Shown: positions 7,518 through 13,790 of the stretch, piece after piece
Position numbering within the stretch: position 1 is the stretch's first letter
Layout: each line of letters opens with the position of its first letter
Assembly: GCA_002336845.1 (NCBI GenBank)
Contig: DDEX01000010.1
Location: 287-19,848, forward strand
Direction of reading: 5' to 3'
DNA: 19,562 bases
Origin: Rhodobacteraceae bacterium UBA1943
GTDB lineage: Bacteria; Pseudomonadota; Alphaproteobacteria; Rhodobacterales; Rhodobacteraceae
Made by a program: the position numbers and the translations under genes
The notes under the pieces: model-generated
Seen by the model: only the letters and a program-made list of their open reading frames with translations
Databases searched by the model: none
What the model was told of the DNA's origin: nothing

Positions 7518-7604
7518 TGGTGCGGATGAAAAGACTCGAACTTTCACTCCGGTTAAGGAACAGCGACCTCAACGCTGCGCGTCTACCAATTCCGCCACAT
7601 CCGC
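7518..7604 (-). tRNA. tRNA-Leu (anticodon GAG)
   Basis: This is an 87-base tRNA with a long variable arm. The acceptor stem GCGGATG (7604-7598) pairs with CATCCGC, followed by discriminator A and an encoded CCA (7520-7518). The D-loop has AATTGGTAGACGC, the anticodon stem CAGCG/CGCTG encloses loop TTGAGGT with anticodon GAG, and the T-arm contains GTTCGAGTC. The anticodon reads CUC and, by wobble, CUU leucine codons. The gene stands alone, divergent from lipB, with a terminator 14 bases after its end. A TACATA hexamer about 30 bases upstream could be a -10 box, but no convincing -35 is seen. Confidence 0.97.
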
Positions 7605-7744
7605 ACACTTGGGCCTGTATGGGCAAAGCCCCTGAGGTGGCGGCTATGTAGCGACTGAACCGGGCGAAGAAAAGGGGGATTCTGACGCCGGTTGCAAACC
7701 GTCGCATCACGCGCCACATGACACTCAGCAGATCGGAGGCGCAG

Positions 7745-8425
7745 ATGGCCCAGGAACCTGAATGGCAGACCCTGCCGGGGCTTGCCCCCTATGCCGAGAC
7801 CCTTGCCGCAATGGAGGAGCGCGCCACCGCCATTGCCGAGGGCCGCGCACCAGAGGCGATCTGGCTGCTGGAGCATCCGCCGCTTTATACCGCAGGCACC
7901 AGCGCCAAACCCGCCGACCTGACCCAGCCCAACCGCTTTCCGGTCTTCAACGTCGGGCGCGGCGGTCAATACACCTATCATGGTCCGGGCCAGCGTGTGG
8001 TCTATGTCATGCTTGATGTCGGCAAGCGCGGGCGCGATGTGCGCTGCTTTGTCCGCGATCTGGAGAACTGGGTGATTGCGGCACTGGCAGAATTCAACGT
8101 GACCGGTCAGATTCGTCCCGGCCGGGTCGGTGTCTGGGTTGAGCGGCCCGAAAAGGCCCGCCTTCCCGACGGCACGCTGCGCGAAGACAAGATTGCCGCC
8201 CTTGGCATCAAACTGCGCCGCTGGGTCAGCTTCCACGGCATTTCGATCAACGTCGAGCCCGATCTGTCGCATTTCGATGGGATCGTTCCTTGCGGCATCC
8301 GCGAGCATGGCGTCACCAGCCTGGTCGATCTGGGCCTGCCCGTGACGATGGCCGACCTTGACGCGGCCCTGGCTGCGACATTTGAGCAGACGGTGACCCG
8401 TCAATCCGCCCTTTGTATGCCTTGA
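7745..8425 (+). CDS. lipB: Lipoyl(octanoyl) transferase LipB
   Basis: This 226-residue enzyme transfers octanoyl from acyl carrier protein to lipoyl domains of 2-oxoacid dehydrogenases and GcvH, the first step of de novo lipoate synthesis in the cytoplasm. Family blocks are clear: the RGGQYTYHGPGQ loop (72-83), the catalytic Lys149 in REDKIAALGIK, FHGISINV (163-170) and the acyl-accepting Cys183 in VPCGI. I chose the ATG at 7745 because GGAGG lies 5 bases upstream; an ATG at 7718 in the same frame would add 9 residues without a comparable ribosome site. It is preceded by the divergent tRNA-Leu gene and followed by the cytochrome c2 gene. Confidence 0.96.
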   Translation: MAQEPEWQTLPGLAPYAETLAAMEERATAIAEGRAPEAIWLLEHPPLYTAGTSAKPADLTQPNRFPVFNVGRGGQYTYHGPGQRVVYVMLDVGKRGRDVRCFVRDLENWVIAALAEFNVTGQIRPGRVGVWVERPEKARLPDGTLREDKIAALGIKLRRWVSFHGISINVEPDLSHFDGIVPCGIREHGVTSLVDLGLPVTMADLDAALAATFEQTVTRQSALCMP

Positions 8426-8518
8426 TATTGGGCATGACCCCGCCCAAACATCTCTTGTGAAGCGCGCCAGGGCGACTCGCCGGGCTTTCCGTCAGCGAGC
8501 GCATAGCAAGAGGTGAAC

Positions 8519-8929
8519 ATGAACAAGATTTCTCTGACGGTCCTGCTGTGCGGCCTGACCGCCGCGGCCCCTGCCCTTGCCGGTGATCCGGCAGCCGGCG
8601 AAAAGGGCTTCAACAAATGCAAGGCCTGCCACTCGATCACGGCAGCCGACGGCACCGCCATCGTCAAGGGCGGCAAGACCGGCCCGAACCTCTTCGGCGT
8701 GATTGGCCGCGCCGCAGGGTCGGAAGAGGGGTTCAACTATGGTCCCGGCCTCAAGGAACTTGGCGGCACGGGCCTTGTCTGGGACGAGGCGACGCTGGCC
8801 ACCTATGTCACCGACCCGACCGCCTTTGTGAAAGAGAAGACCGGCGATGCCGCCGCCAAGTCGAACATGACGTTCAAACTGGCCAAGGGTGGCGAGGATA
8901 TTGCCGCCTATCTGGCAACCCAGAAGTAA
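8519..8929 (+). CDS. cycA: Cytochrome c2 (soluble class I c-type cytochrome)
   Basis: This 136-residue periplasmic electron carrier has the signal peptide MNKISLTVLLCGLTAAAPALA, likely cleaved before GDPAAGEKGFNKCKACH. Haem is attached at Cys34/Cys37 with His38 as proximal ligand; Met117 in SNMTFKLAKGGEDIAAYL is the distal ligand. The segments KTGPNLFGVIGR and FKLAKGGED match Rhodobacter capsulatus cytochrome c2, including the longer loops that separate c2 from mitochondrial c. It would carry electrons from the bc1 complex to cytochrome oxidase (and to the reaction centre in phototrophs). The ATG at 8519 follows AAGAGG; a GTG 6 bases earlier is less likely. ctaD, encoding its electron acceptor, is the next gene. 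Confidence 0.95.
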   Translation: MNKISLTVLLCGLTAAAPALAGDPAAGEKGFNKCKACHSITAADGTAIVKGGKTGPNLFGVIGRAAGSEEGFNYGPGLKELGGTGLVWDEATLATYVTDPTAFVKEKTGDAAAKSNMTFKLAKGGEDIAAYLATQK

Positions 8930-8949
8930 TCTGGCCTATGCGGTCAGGA

Positions 8950-8978
8950 AAGGGCGGTCCCGGCGGGGCCGCCCTTTT
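8950..8978 (+). terminator. Rho-independent terminator after cytochrome c2 gene
   Basis: A 10-bp stem (GGGCGGTCCC at 8952-8961 with GGGGCCGCCC at 8965-8974, one G-T wobble, loop GGC) is followed by TTTT. It lies 22 bases after the stop and separates cycA from ctaD. Confidence 0.85.
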
Positions 8979-9013
8979 GCGTTCCGGCCAAACCGCGGCT
9001 GCGACAGCTTTTC

Positions 9014-9027
9014 TTGATCTGGATCAA
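9014..9027 (+). promoter_or_regulatory. FNR-type binding site upstream of ctaD
   Basis: TTGAT-CTGG-ATCAA is a perfect match to the FNR/FnrL/FnrP consensus TTGAT-N4-ATCAA, 102 bases before the ctaD ATG. FNR-family regulators carry an oxygen-labile iron-sulfur cluster, so the site suggests control of the aa3 oxidase by oxygen tension. Whether it activates or represses depends on the transcription start, which I can only guess (about 9072 from TTGCCG at 9037 and TAAACA at 9060, 17-base spacer). Confidence 0.75.
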
Positions 9028-9036
9028 ACTCTGACA

Positions 9037-9065
9037 TTGCCGTGATCCGCGCCCCGCACTAAACA
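9037..9065 (+). promoter_or_regulatory. Candidate ctaD promoter
   Basis: TTGCCG (9037-9042) and TAAACA (9060-9065) stand 17 bases apart just downstream of the FNR box. The -35 matches 4 of 6 and the -10 matches 3 of 6 consensus bases, so this is only a plausible candidate. Confidence 0.3.
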
Positions 9066-9081
9066 CGGTTTCAATGAACAG

Positions 9082-9097
9082 GCGCGGTTTGCCGCGC
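9082..9097 (+). promoter_or_regulatory. Hairpin in the ctaD leader
   Basis: A perfect 6-bp stem (GCGCGG/CCGCGC) with a TTTG loop lies in the presumed untranslated leader, ending 15 bases before the GGGAGA ribosome site. There is no T run, so it is not a terminator. It could stabilise the leader; its function is unknown. Confidence 0.35.
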
Positions 9098-9128
9098 GAA
9101 AAGCACGTGAAAGTAACGGGAGACGCCT

Positions 9129-10799
9129 ATGGCAGACGCAGCCATTCACGGCCACGACCATGATCACAAAGGGTTCTTCACCCGTTGGTTCATGTCCACC
9201 AACCACAAGGACATCGGTGTCCTTTACCTCTTCACGGCCGGTATCGTCGGCCTGATCTCGGTCATCTTCACCGTCTATATGCGACTGGAGCTGATGGAGC
9301 CGGGCGTGCAATACATGTGCACCGAGGGGATGCGGCTTTTCGCCGACGCCTCGCAGCCCTGCACGCCCAACGGCCATGTGTGGAACGTGACCGTCACCGC
9401 CCATGGCATCCTGATGATGTTCTTCGTGGTCATCCCGGCACTGTTCGGCGGTTTCGGCAACTATTTCATGCCGTTGCAGATCGGTGCGCCGGACATGGCC
9501 TTCCCGCGGATGAACAACCTCAGCTACTGGATGTATGTCGCGGGCACCTCGCTGGCCGTGGCCTCGCTGTTCGCTCCGGGCGGCGACGGACAGACCGGCG
9601 CGGGCGTGGGCTGGGTGCTTTACCCGCCGCTTTCGACCAGCGATCAGGGCTATTCGATGGACCTGGCGATCTTCGCCGTCCACCTCTCGGGCGCCTCGTC
9701 GATTCTGGGGGCGATCAACATGATCACCACCTTCCTGAACATGCGCGCGCCGGGCATGACCCTGCACAAGGTGCCACTGTTCGGCTGGTCGATCTTTGTC
9801 ACCTCGTGGCTGATTCTTCTGGCGCTGCCGGTTCTGGCGGGTGCGATCACCATGTTGCTGACCGACCGCAACTTTGGCACCACCTTCTTCCAGCCCTCGG
9901 GCGGCGGTGACCCGATCCTGTATCAGCACATCCTGTGGTTCTTCGGCCACCCGGAAGTCTATATCATCGTCATCCCGGCCTTCGGCATCATTTCGCAGGT
10001 CATCTCGACCTTCTCGCGCAAGCCCATCTTCGGCTATCTGCCGATGGTCTATGCGATGGTCGCCATCGGCGTGCTGGGCTTCGTCGTCTGGGCGCACCAT
10101 ATGTACACCGTGGGGATGAGCCTGCATCAGCAGTCTTACTTCATGCTGGCCACCATGGTCATCGCGGTTCCGACCGGCATCAAGGTGTTCTCGTGGATCG
10201 CCACCATGTGGGGCGGCTCGATCAGCTTTGAAACCCCGATGCTGTGGGCCTTTGGCTTCCTGTTCCTGTTCACCGTGGGCGGCGTGACCGGCATCGTGCT
10301 GAGCCAAGCTCCGGTGGACCGTGCCTATCACGACACCTACTATGTCGTGGCGCACTTCCACTATGTGATGTCGCTGGGTGCGGTGTTCGGCATCTTCGCC
10401 GGCATCTACTTCTGGATCGGCAAGATGTCGGGCCGTCAGTATCCGGAATGGGCGGGCAAGGTTCACTTCTTCGCCATGTTCATCGGCGCGAACCTGACCT
10501 TCTTCCCGCAGCACTTCCTGGGCCGCCAAGGGATGCCACGCCGCTATATCGACTACCCGGAGGCATTCGCCTACTGGAACCACCTGTCGTCGATCGGCGC
10601 TTTCATCTCTTTCGCCTCGTTTGTGTTCTTCATCGGCGTGGTGTTCTACACCCTGTTCTTCGGCAAGCGCGTTACCCAGAACAACTACTGGAACGAATAC
10701 GCCGACACCCTGGAATGGACCCTGCCCTGCCCGCCGCCCGAACATACGTTCGAGCAGCTTCCCAAGCAGTCCGACTGGGACCACGCCCACGGGCACTGA
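9129..10799 (+). CDS. ctaD: aa3-type cytochrome c oxidase subunit I
   Basis: This 556-residue, 12-helix catalytic subunit of the terminal oxidase reduces oxygen to water and pumps protons. All redox ligands are present: His92 and His411 (haem a), His409 (haem a3), and His274, His323 and His324 (CuB), with the cross-linked Tyr278. Proton-path residues are present too: Asp122 and Glu276 (D channel), Lys352 (K channel). Mg-site His401/Asp402 and the propionate-binding Arg471/Arg472 are intact. Every one sits 10 below the R. sphaeroides number, supporting close relationship. GGGAGA precedes the ATG. The gene stands apart from ctaC/ctaB/ctaE, as is usual in Rhodobacterales, and has its own terminator. 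The upstream FNR box suggests oxygen control. Confidence 0.98.
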   Translation: MADAAIHGHDHDHKGFFTRWFMSTNHKDIGVLYLFTAGIVGLISVIFTVYMRLELMEPGVQYMCTEGMRLFADASQPCTPNGHVWNVTVTAHGILMMFFVVIPALFGGFGNYFMPLQIGAPDMAFPRMNNLSYWMYVAGTSLAVASLFAPGGDGQTGAGVGWVLYPPLSTSDQGYSMDLAIFAVHLSGASSILGAINMITTFLNMRAPGMTLHKVPLFGWSIFVTSWLILLALPVLAGAITMLLTDRNFGTTFFQPSGGGDPILYQHILWFFGHPEVYIIVIPAFGIISQVISTFSRKPIFGYLPMVYAMVAIGVLGFVVWAHHMYTVGMSLHQQSYFMLATMVIAVPTGIKVFSWIATMWGGSISFETPMLWAFGFLFLFTVGGVTGIVLSQAPVDRAYHDTYYVVAHFHYVMSLGAVFGIFAGIYFWIGKMSGRQYPEWAGKVHFFAMFIGANLTFFPQHFLGRQGMPRRYIDYPEAFAYWNHLSSIGAFISFASFVFFIGVVFYTLFFGKRVTQNNYWNEYADTLEWTLPCPPPEHTFEQLPKQSDWDHAHGH

Positions 10800-10814
10800 G
10801 TGCGGAAAATGAAG

Positions 10815-10844
10815 AAGGCCCCGGGGGAAACCTCGGGGCCTTTT
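10815..10844 (+). terminator. Rho-independent terminator after ctaD
   Basis: A continuous 12-bp stem (10815-10826 with 10831-10842, one G-T wobble) is capped by a GAAA tetraloop and ends in TTTT. It begins 15 bases after the ctaD stop and finishes only 9 bases before the next ATG. Genes 10854-11893 may therefore depend on read-through or on a promoter that I cannot see. Confidence 0.85.
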
Positions 10845-10853
10845 GCTTTGGGT

Positions 10854-11408
10854 ATGAGCATGTTTGAAGAACCTGCGGTCCTGCTAACCTTTCTGTGGTG
10901 GCTGTCCCCCCTTGCCTTTGCGCCTTTTGCCCGCCGATTGGGTCTGACTCGACTGGTTGGCGGATTTGTCATCAGCGCGCTGTGCTTGGTCGGCGTCGCC
11001 TTGCTACTTGCTGATGCGGACCGTCCCGTCCAGTCGATGCAGGCTACGGGGAAAAGCTATCAAGACACCTACTACGTCATCTCGACGGCTCGCTTTCTGC
11101 AACCGTTTACCTGGATATATCTGGGATTAACCGGCTTGGGGCTGATTGTCGGCGGGATTGGAAAACACAGAGTCCTGTCGCGCCTGACCGAGGCCGCCCT
11201 GCTTTTGGCGCATAGTGCGACAGGCCTCACCATTGTCCGTGAAGTGCTGACACTGCTGACCATGCCGCGCCGATATGCGGACTATCCGGGCTGGTTCCGG
11301 CGAATAAATTCGGTCGATTTGGTGTCCGCTCACCTGATGCAGATTGCGATAATGATTCTGCTTGCCATACTTGTCGTCGGCGTAGTTTCCCGCCTGTGGA
11401 AAGCCTGA
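10854..11408 (+). CDS. Truncated, His-less haem-copper oxidase subunit I-like membrane protein
   Basis: This 184-residue membrane protein has about five helices. Residues 68-184 line up with helices 10-12 of the neighbouring CtaD. SYQDTYYV (68-75) matches AYHDTYYV, and MPRRYADYP (137-145) matches MPRRYIDYP, with 66 against 67 residues between the two motifs. Mg-site Asp71 and the propionate Arg pair (139-140) are kept, but haem ligands His409 and His411 of CtaD correspond to Thr78 and Arg80, and Mg-site His is Gln70. It cannot be an oxidase. Two unrelated helices precede. The start is ATG 10854 (or 10860) with only a weak ribosome site; earlier in-frame starts would place the ctaD terminator inside the gene. 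Codon use is visibly less G/C-ending than ctaD. Function is unknown; an oxidase assembly or accessory role is a guess. Confidence 0.8.
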   Translation: MSMFEEPAVLLTFLWWLSPLAFAPFARRLGLTRLVGGFVISALCLVGVALLLADADRPVQSMQATGKSYQDTYYVISTARFLQPFTWIYLGLTGLGLIVGGIGKHRVLSRLTEAALLLAHSATGLTIVREVLTLLTMPRRYADYPGWFRRINSVDLVSAHLMQIAIMILLAILVVGVVSRLWKA

Positions 11409-11893
11409 TGCCCTACCGCTGGACAGCCGAAACTCCAGAACGCCTGAATCTTTGGCCGCACCGTTCCCTGCCTCGGCAAGGGTTTGTCGTCTTTATCGCC
11501 ATCACCGCCGGGCTGCTGGCGGTGCCGTTGCTGGCCGTTCTTGGCTCTCCGATCCTCTGGGCGCTGTTGCCATTTCTCTTGGGCGCGGTGGCGGCCATCT
11601 GGCTGGCGCTAGAAAAAAGCTATCGCGATGGCGAGATCACCGAGGTTCTGACACTAACCAGGGATCTCGTCACCCTGACCCGCAGCGGGCCGAAGGGCCA
11701 GCAGACCTGGCAGGCCAATCCGCATTGGGTGCAGGTCAGCATTTACCACACCGGCGGGCCGGTGCCGGAGTATCTGACGCTGCGCGGCAACGGGCGAGAG
11801 GTAGAGATCGGCGCATTCCTCACACCCGAGGAGCGCAAGGCGCTGGAAGGGGAATTGCGTCAGCGTCTTGCCGCCCTGCGCCGCGCGCCTTAA
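11408..11893 (+). CDS. DUF2244 family membrane protein
   Basis: This 161-residue protein has two adjacent helices (about 25-44 and 47-66) followed by a polar cytoplasmic domain with the segments LEKSYRDGEITEVLTLTRD and PHWVQVSIYHTGGPVPEYLTL. The layout matches the DUF2244 family of alphaproteobacteria, whose function is not known and whose genes often lie near cytochrome oxidase genes. The ATG at 11408 shares a base with the upstream stop (TGATG), so translation is coupled to the CtaD-like protein. A GTG 12 bases earlier is possible. It ends convergent to the next gene. Confidence 0.8.
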   Translation: MPYRWTAETPERLNLWPHRSLPRQGFVVFIAITAGLLAVPLLAVLGSPILWALLPFLLGAVAAIWLALEKSYRDGEITEVLTLTRDLVTLTRSGPKGQQTWQANPHWVQVSIYHTGGPVPEYLTLRGNGREVEIGAFLTPEERKALEGELRQRLAALRRAP

Positions 11894-12345
11894 CCCAGAC
11901 GCGACTTGATCGCCGCACCTGCGGCGGCGAAATCCATCTGGCCGGTGTATTTCGCCTTCAGCACCGCCATAACCTTGCCCATGTCGCGGATGCTGCTGGC
12001 CCCCGCCTCGGTGACGGCCGTCTCGATGGCGGCACTCACCTCGGCCCCGGACAACTGGCGCGGCAGGAATTCCTCGATCACCTTGATCTCGGCCACTTCC
12101 TTGGCCGCCAGTTCCAGTCGCCCGCCCTCTTCATAGATGCGGGCCGATTCCTGGCGCTGCTTGACCATCTTGCCCAGCACGGCCAGCAAATCGCCGTCCG
12201 ATACCGCGTCCACACCCTCGCCGCGCGCGGCGATCTCACGGTCCTTGATGGCGGCATTGATCAGCCGCAGGGCTGACAGACGGTCGGCCTGCTTGGCTTT
12301 CATGGCCTCTTTCAGCGCCGTTTGCAGGCGTTCGCGCAGCGACAT
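11890..12345 (-). CDS. GatB/YqeY domain-containing protein
   Basis: This is a 151-residue soluble helical protein. MSLRERLQTALKEAMKAKQADRLSALRLINAAIKD, the central KQRQESARIYEEGGR and the ending RDMGKVMAVLKAKYTGQMDFAAAGAAIKSRL are hallmarks of the YqeY family. This resembles the tail domain of amidotransferase GatB that contacts tRNA and occurs as a free-standing protein in many bacteria; its exact role is not settled. I chose the ATG at 12345 because GGGGGA lies upstream and the family begins there; the frame stays open 23 codons further without homology. The gene is divergent from carA, and its stop overlaps that of the DUF2244 gene. Confidence 0.92.
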   Translation of the reverse strand: MSLRERLQTALKEAMKAKQADRLSALRLINAAIKDREIAARGEGVDAVSDGDLLAVLGKMVKQRQESARIYEEGGRLELAAKEVAEIKVIEEFLPRQLSGAEVSAAIETAVTEAGASSIRDMGKVMAVLKAKYTGQMDFAAAGAAIKSRLG

Positions 12346-12461
12346 GGTGTTCCCCCAGATTGTCAGCCCCGCCACCTTACCTTGACACGCTTGCCAGAGC
12401 AACCTGTCACACATTGATCAAGTATTTGATAATAAACAAATTTCCTTTTCGACCAAAGCCT

Positions 12462-12489
12462 TGACCCTGCCGCGCCCAACCCTTAGTTT
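12462..12489 (+). promoter_or_regulatory. Candidate carA promoter
   Basis: TTGACC (12462-12467) and TTAGTT (12484-12489) are 16 bases apart, 33 bases before the carA ATG, in the gap between divergent yqeY-like and carA genes. An A/T-rich patch (TATTTGATAATAAACAAATTT region, 12424-12444) lies just upstream and could act as an UP-like element. The call rests on consensus match only. Confidence 0.45.
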
Positions 12490-12522
12490 CCCGCCAATTT
12501 GCCCGCAGCTTCGGAGTCGCCC

Positions 12523-13683
12523 ATGCCCACCCCTGACCAGAAGATGCCAACCGCCTGCCTCGCCCTTGCAGACGGCACCTTGTTTTACGGCCATGGTTTT
12601 GGCGCGGTGGGCGAAACCGTGGCGGAACTCGTGTTCAACACCGCGATGACCGGCTATCAGGAAATCATGACCGACCCCAGCTATGCCGGGCAAGTCGTGA
12701 CCTTCACCTTCCCCCATATCGGCAACACCGGCGTGACTGCCGAAGATGACGAGACCGCCACCCCCGCTGCCGCGGGCATGGTGGTGAAATGGGATCCGAC
12801 CGAGCCGTCGAACTGGCGCGCCACGGGCGAGTTGACCGACTGGCTGACGAAGATTGGCCGCATCGGCGTGGGTGGCATCGACACCCGCCGCCTGACCCGT
12901 GCCATCCGTCAGCAGGGCGCGCCTCATGTGGCCTTGGCCCACAACCCCGACGGCAAGTTCGACATCGGCGCGCTGGTCGCCAAGGCTCGGGCGTGGAAGG
13001 GGCTGGTCGGACTTGATCTGGCCAAGGACGTAACCTGCGCCCAAAGCTATTCCTGGGACGAACAGCGTTGGGCCTGGCCCGAGGGTTACACCCGGCGGCA
13101 AGGCCCCGGCCTCAAGGTGGTCGCGGTCGATTACGGCGCCAAGCGCAACATCCTGCGCTGCCTCGCCTCGGTCGGTTGCGAGGTCGTGGTGCTGCCCGCG
13201 ACGGCCACGGCAGAAGAGGTCTTGGCCCATAACCCCGAAGGTGTTTTCCTGTCGAACGGCCCCGGCGATCCGGCAGCAACCGGCAGCTATGCCGTGCCGA
13301 TGATTCAGGGCGTTCTGGCTCGCGACCTGCCGCTGTTCGGCATTTGCCTTGGCCACCAGATGCTGGCGCTGGCCCTTGGCGCCACCACGGTCAAGATGAA
13401 CCACGGCCATCATGGGGCGAACCATCCGGTCAAGGATCTGACCACCGGCAAGGTGGAAATCACCTCGATGAACCATGGCTTCACGGTGGACAGCCAGACC
13501 CTGCCCAAGGGTGTGTCGGAAACCCATGTCAGCCTGTTCGACGGGTCGAACTGCGGCATCGCGGTGGATGGCAAGCCGATCTTCTCGGTGCAATACCACC
13601 CCGAGGCGTCGCCCGGCCCGCAGGACAGTTTCTACCTGTTCGAACGCTTTGCCGAGGCGATGAAGGCCCGCCGCGCCGCCTGA
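12523..13683 (+). CDS. carA: Carbamoyl-phosphate synthase small subunit
   Basis: This 386-residue glutaminase subunit supplies ammonia to CarB for carbamoyl phosphate, used for arginine and pyrimidines. The N-terminal half is the CPSase small-chain domain (LALADGTLFYGHGFGA through GIDTRRLTRAIRQQG). The C-terminal half is a class I glutamine amidotransferase with nucleophile Cys275 (FGICLGHQ) and His359/Glu361 (YHPEASPGPQD), as in E. coli CarA (269/353/355). I chose the ATG at 12523 because CGGAG lies 7 bases upstream; a further ATG at 12544 is possible. carB is not adjacent, which is common in Rhodobacterales. No terminator follows before the glycosyltransferase gene. Confidence 0.97.
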   Translation: MPTPDQKMPTACLALADGTLFYGHGFGAVGETVAELVFNTAMTGYQEIMTDPSYAGQVVTFTFPHIGNTGVTAEDDETATPAAAGMVVKWDPTEPSNWRATGELTDWLTKIGRIGVGGIDTRRLTRAIRQQGAPHVALAHNPDGKFDIGALVAKARAWKGLVGLDLAKDVTCAQSYSWDEQRWAWPEGYTRRQGPGLKVVAVDYGAKRNILRCLASVGCEVVVLPATATAEEVLAHNPEGVFLSNGPGDPAATGSYAVPMIQGVLARDLPLFGICLGHQMLALALGATTVKMNHGHHGANHPVKDLTTGKVEITSMNHGFTVDSQTLPKGVSETHVSLFDGSNCGIAVDGKPIFSVQYHPEASPGPQDSFYLFERFAEAMKARRAA

Positions 13684-13735
13684 GTTTGCCCAGTCATCCG
13701 GTTCCAGTCTCGCGTTTTCCGGTCGAGCGTTAGGG

Positions 13736-13751
13736 TTAACCCCTTCTTAAC
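13736..13751 (+). promoter_or_regulatory. CtrA-type binding site before the glycosyltransferase gene
   Basis: TTAA (13736-13739), 7 bases, TTAAC (13747-13751) is a perfect match to the alphaproteobacterial CtrA consensus TTAA-N7-TTAAC. It ends 39 bases before the ATG, about where a -35 element would fall. In Rhodobacterales CtrA controls motility, gene transfer agent and surface genes rather than the essential cell cycle, so control of a surface polysaccharide enzyme is plausible. Confidence 0.6.
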
Positions 13752-13790
13752 CAGTTCACCCCGAAGGTGAGCCGGTTGGACGGAGGGGAA

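Noticed and set aside
6992..7651. 219-codon plus-strand frame
   Set aside because: It runs through the operator, the tRNA terminator and antisense to the complete tRNA-Leu, so it is not a gene.
8451..8518. Promoter for cycA in the 93-base gap after lipB
   Set aside because: A TTGATA/AAACAT pair overlaps the lipB end at 18-base spacing, but the -10 match is poor; I could not support a call.
9024..10796. Very long open frame (590 codons) on the minus strand opposite ctaD
   Set aside because: The translation is rich in His, Arg, Gly, Asp and Gln without any domain, and the plus strand is unmistakably ctaD. High-GC coding DNA commonly leaves long antisense frames open.
10800..10853. Earlier in-frame starts (GTG 10800, ATG 10809) for the CtaD-like protein
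   Set aside because: They would put the whole ctaD terminator hairpin inside the coding region and encode KKAPGETSGPFALG, which looks like translated terminator.
12415..12432. TTGATCAAG...TTTGAT near the carA promoter as an FNR site
   Set aside because: The half-sites do not fit TTGAT-N4-ATCAA spacing; the A/T-rich run explains the resemblance.
12418..13599. 393-codon minus-strand frame opposite carA
   Set aside because: CarA motifs on the plus strand are complete; the antisense product has no recognisable fold.
13755..13772. Hairpin TTCACC-CCGAA-GGTGAG before the glycosyltransferase gene as a terminator or riboswitch
   Set aside because: Only a 5-6 bp stem, no T run, and it lies between the CtrA box and the ribosome site; too weak to call.
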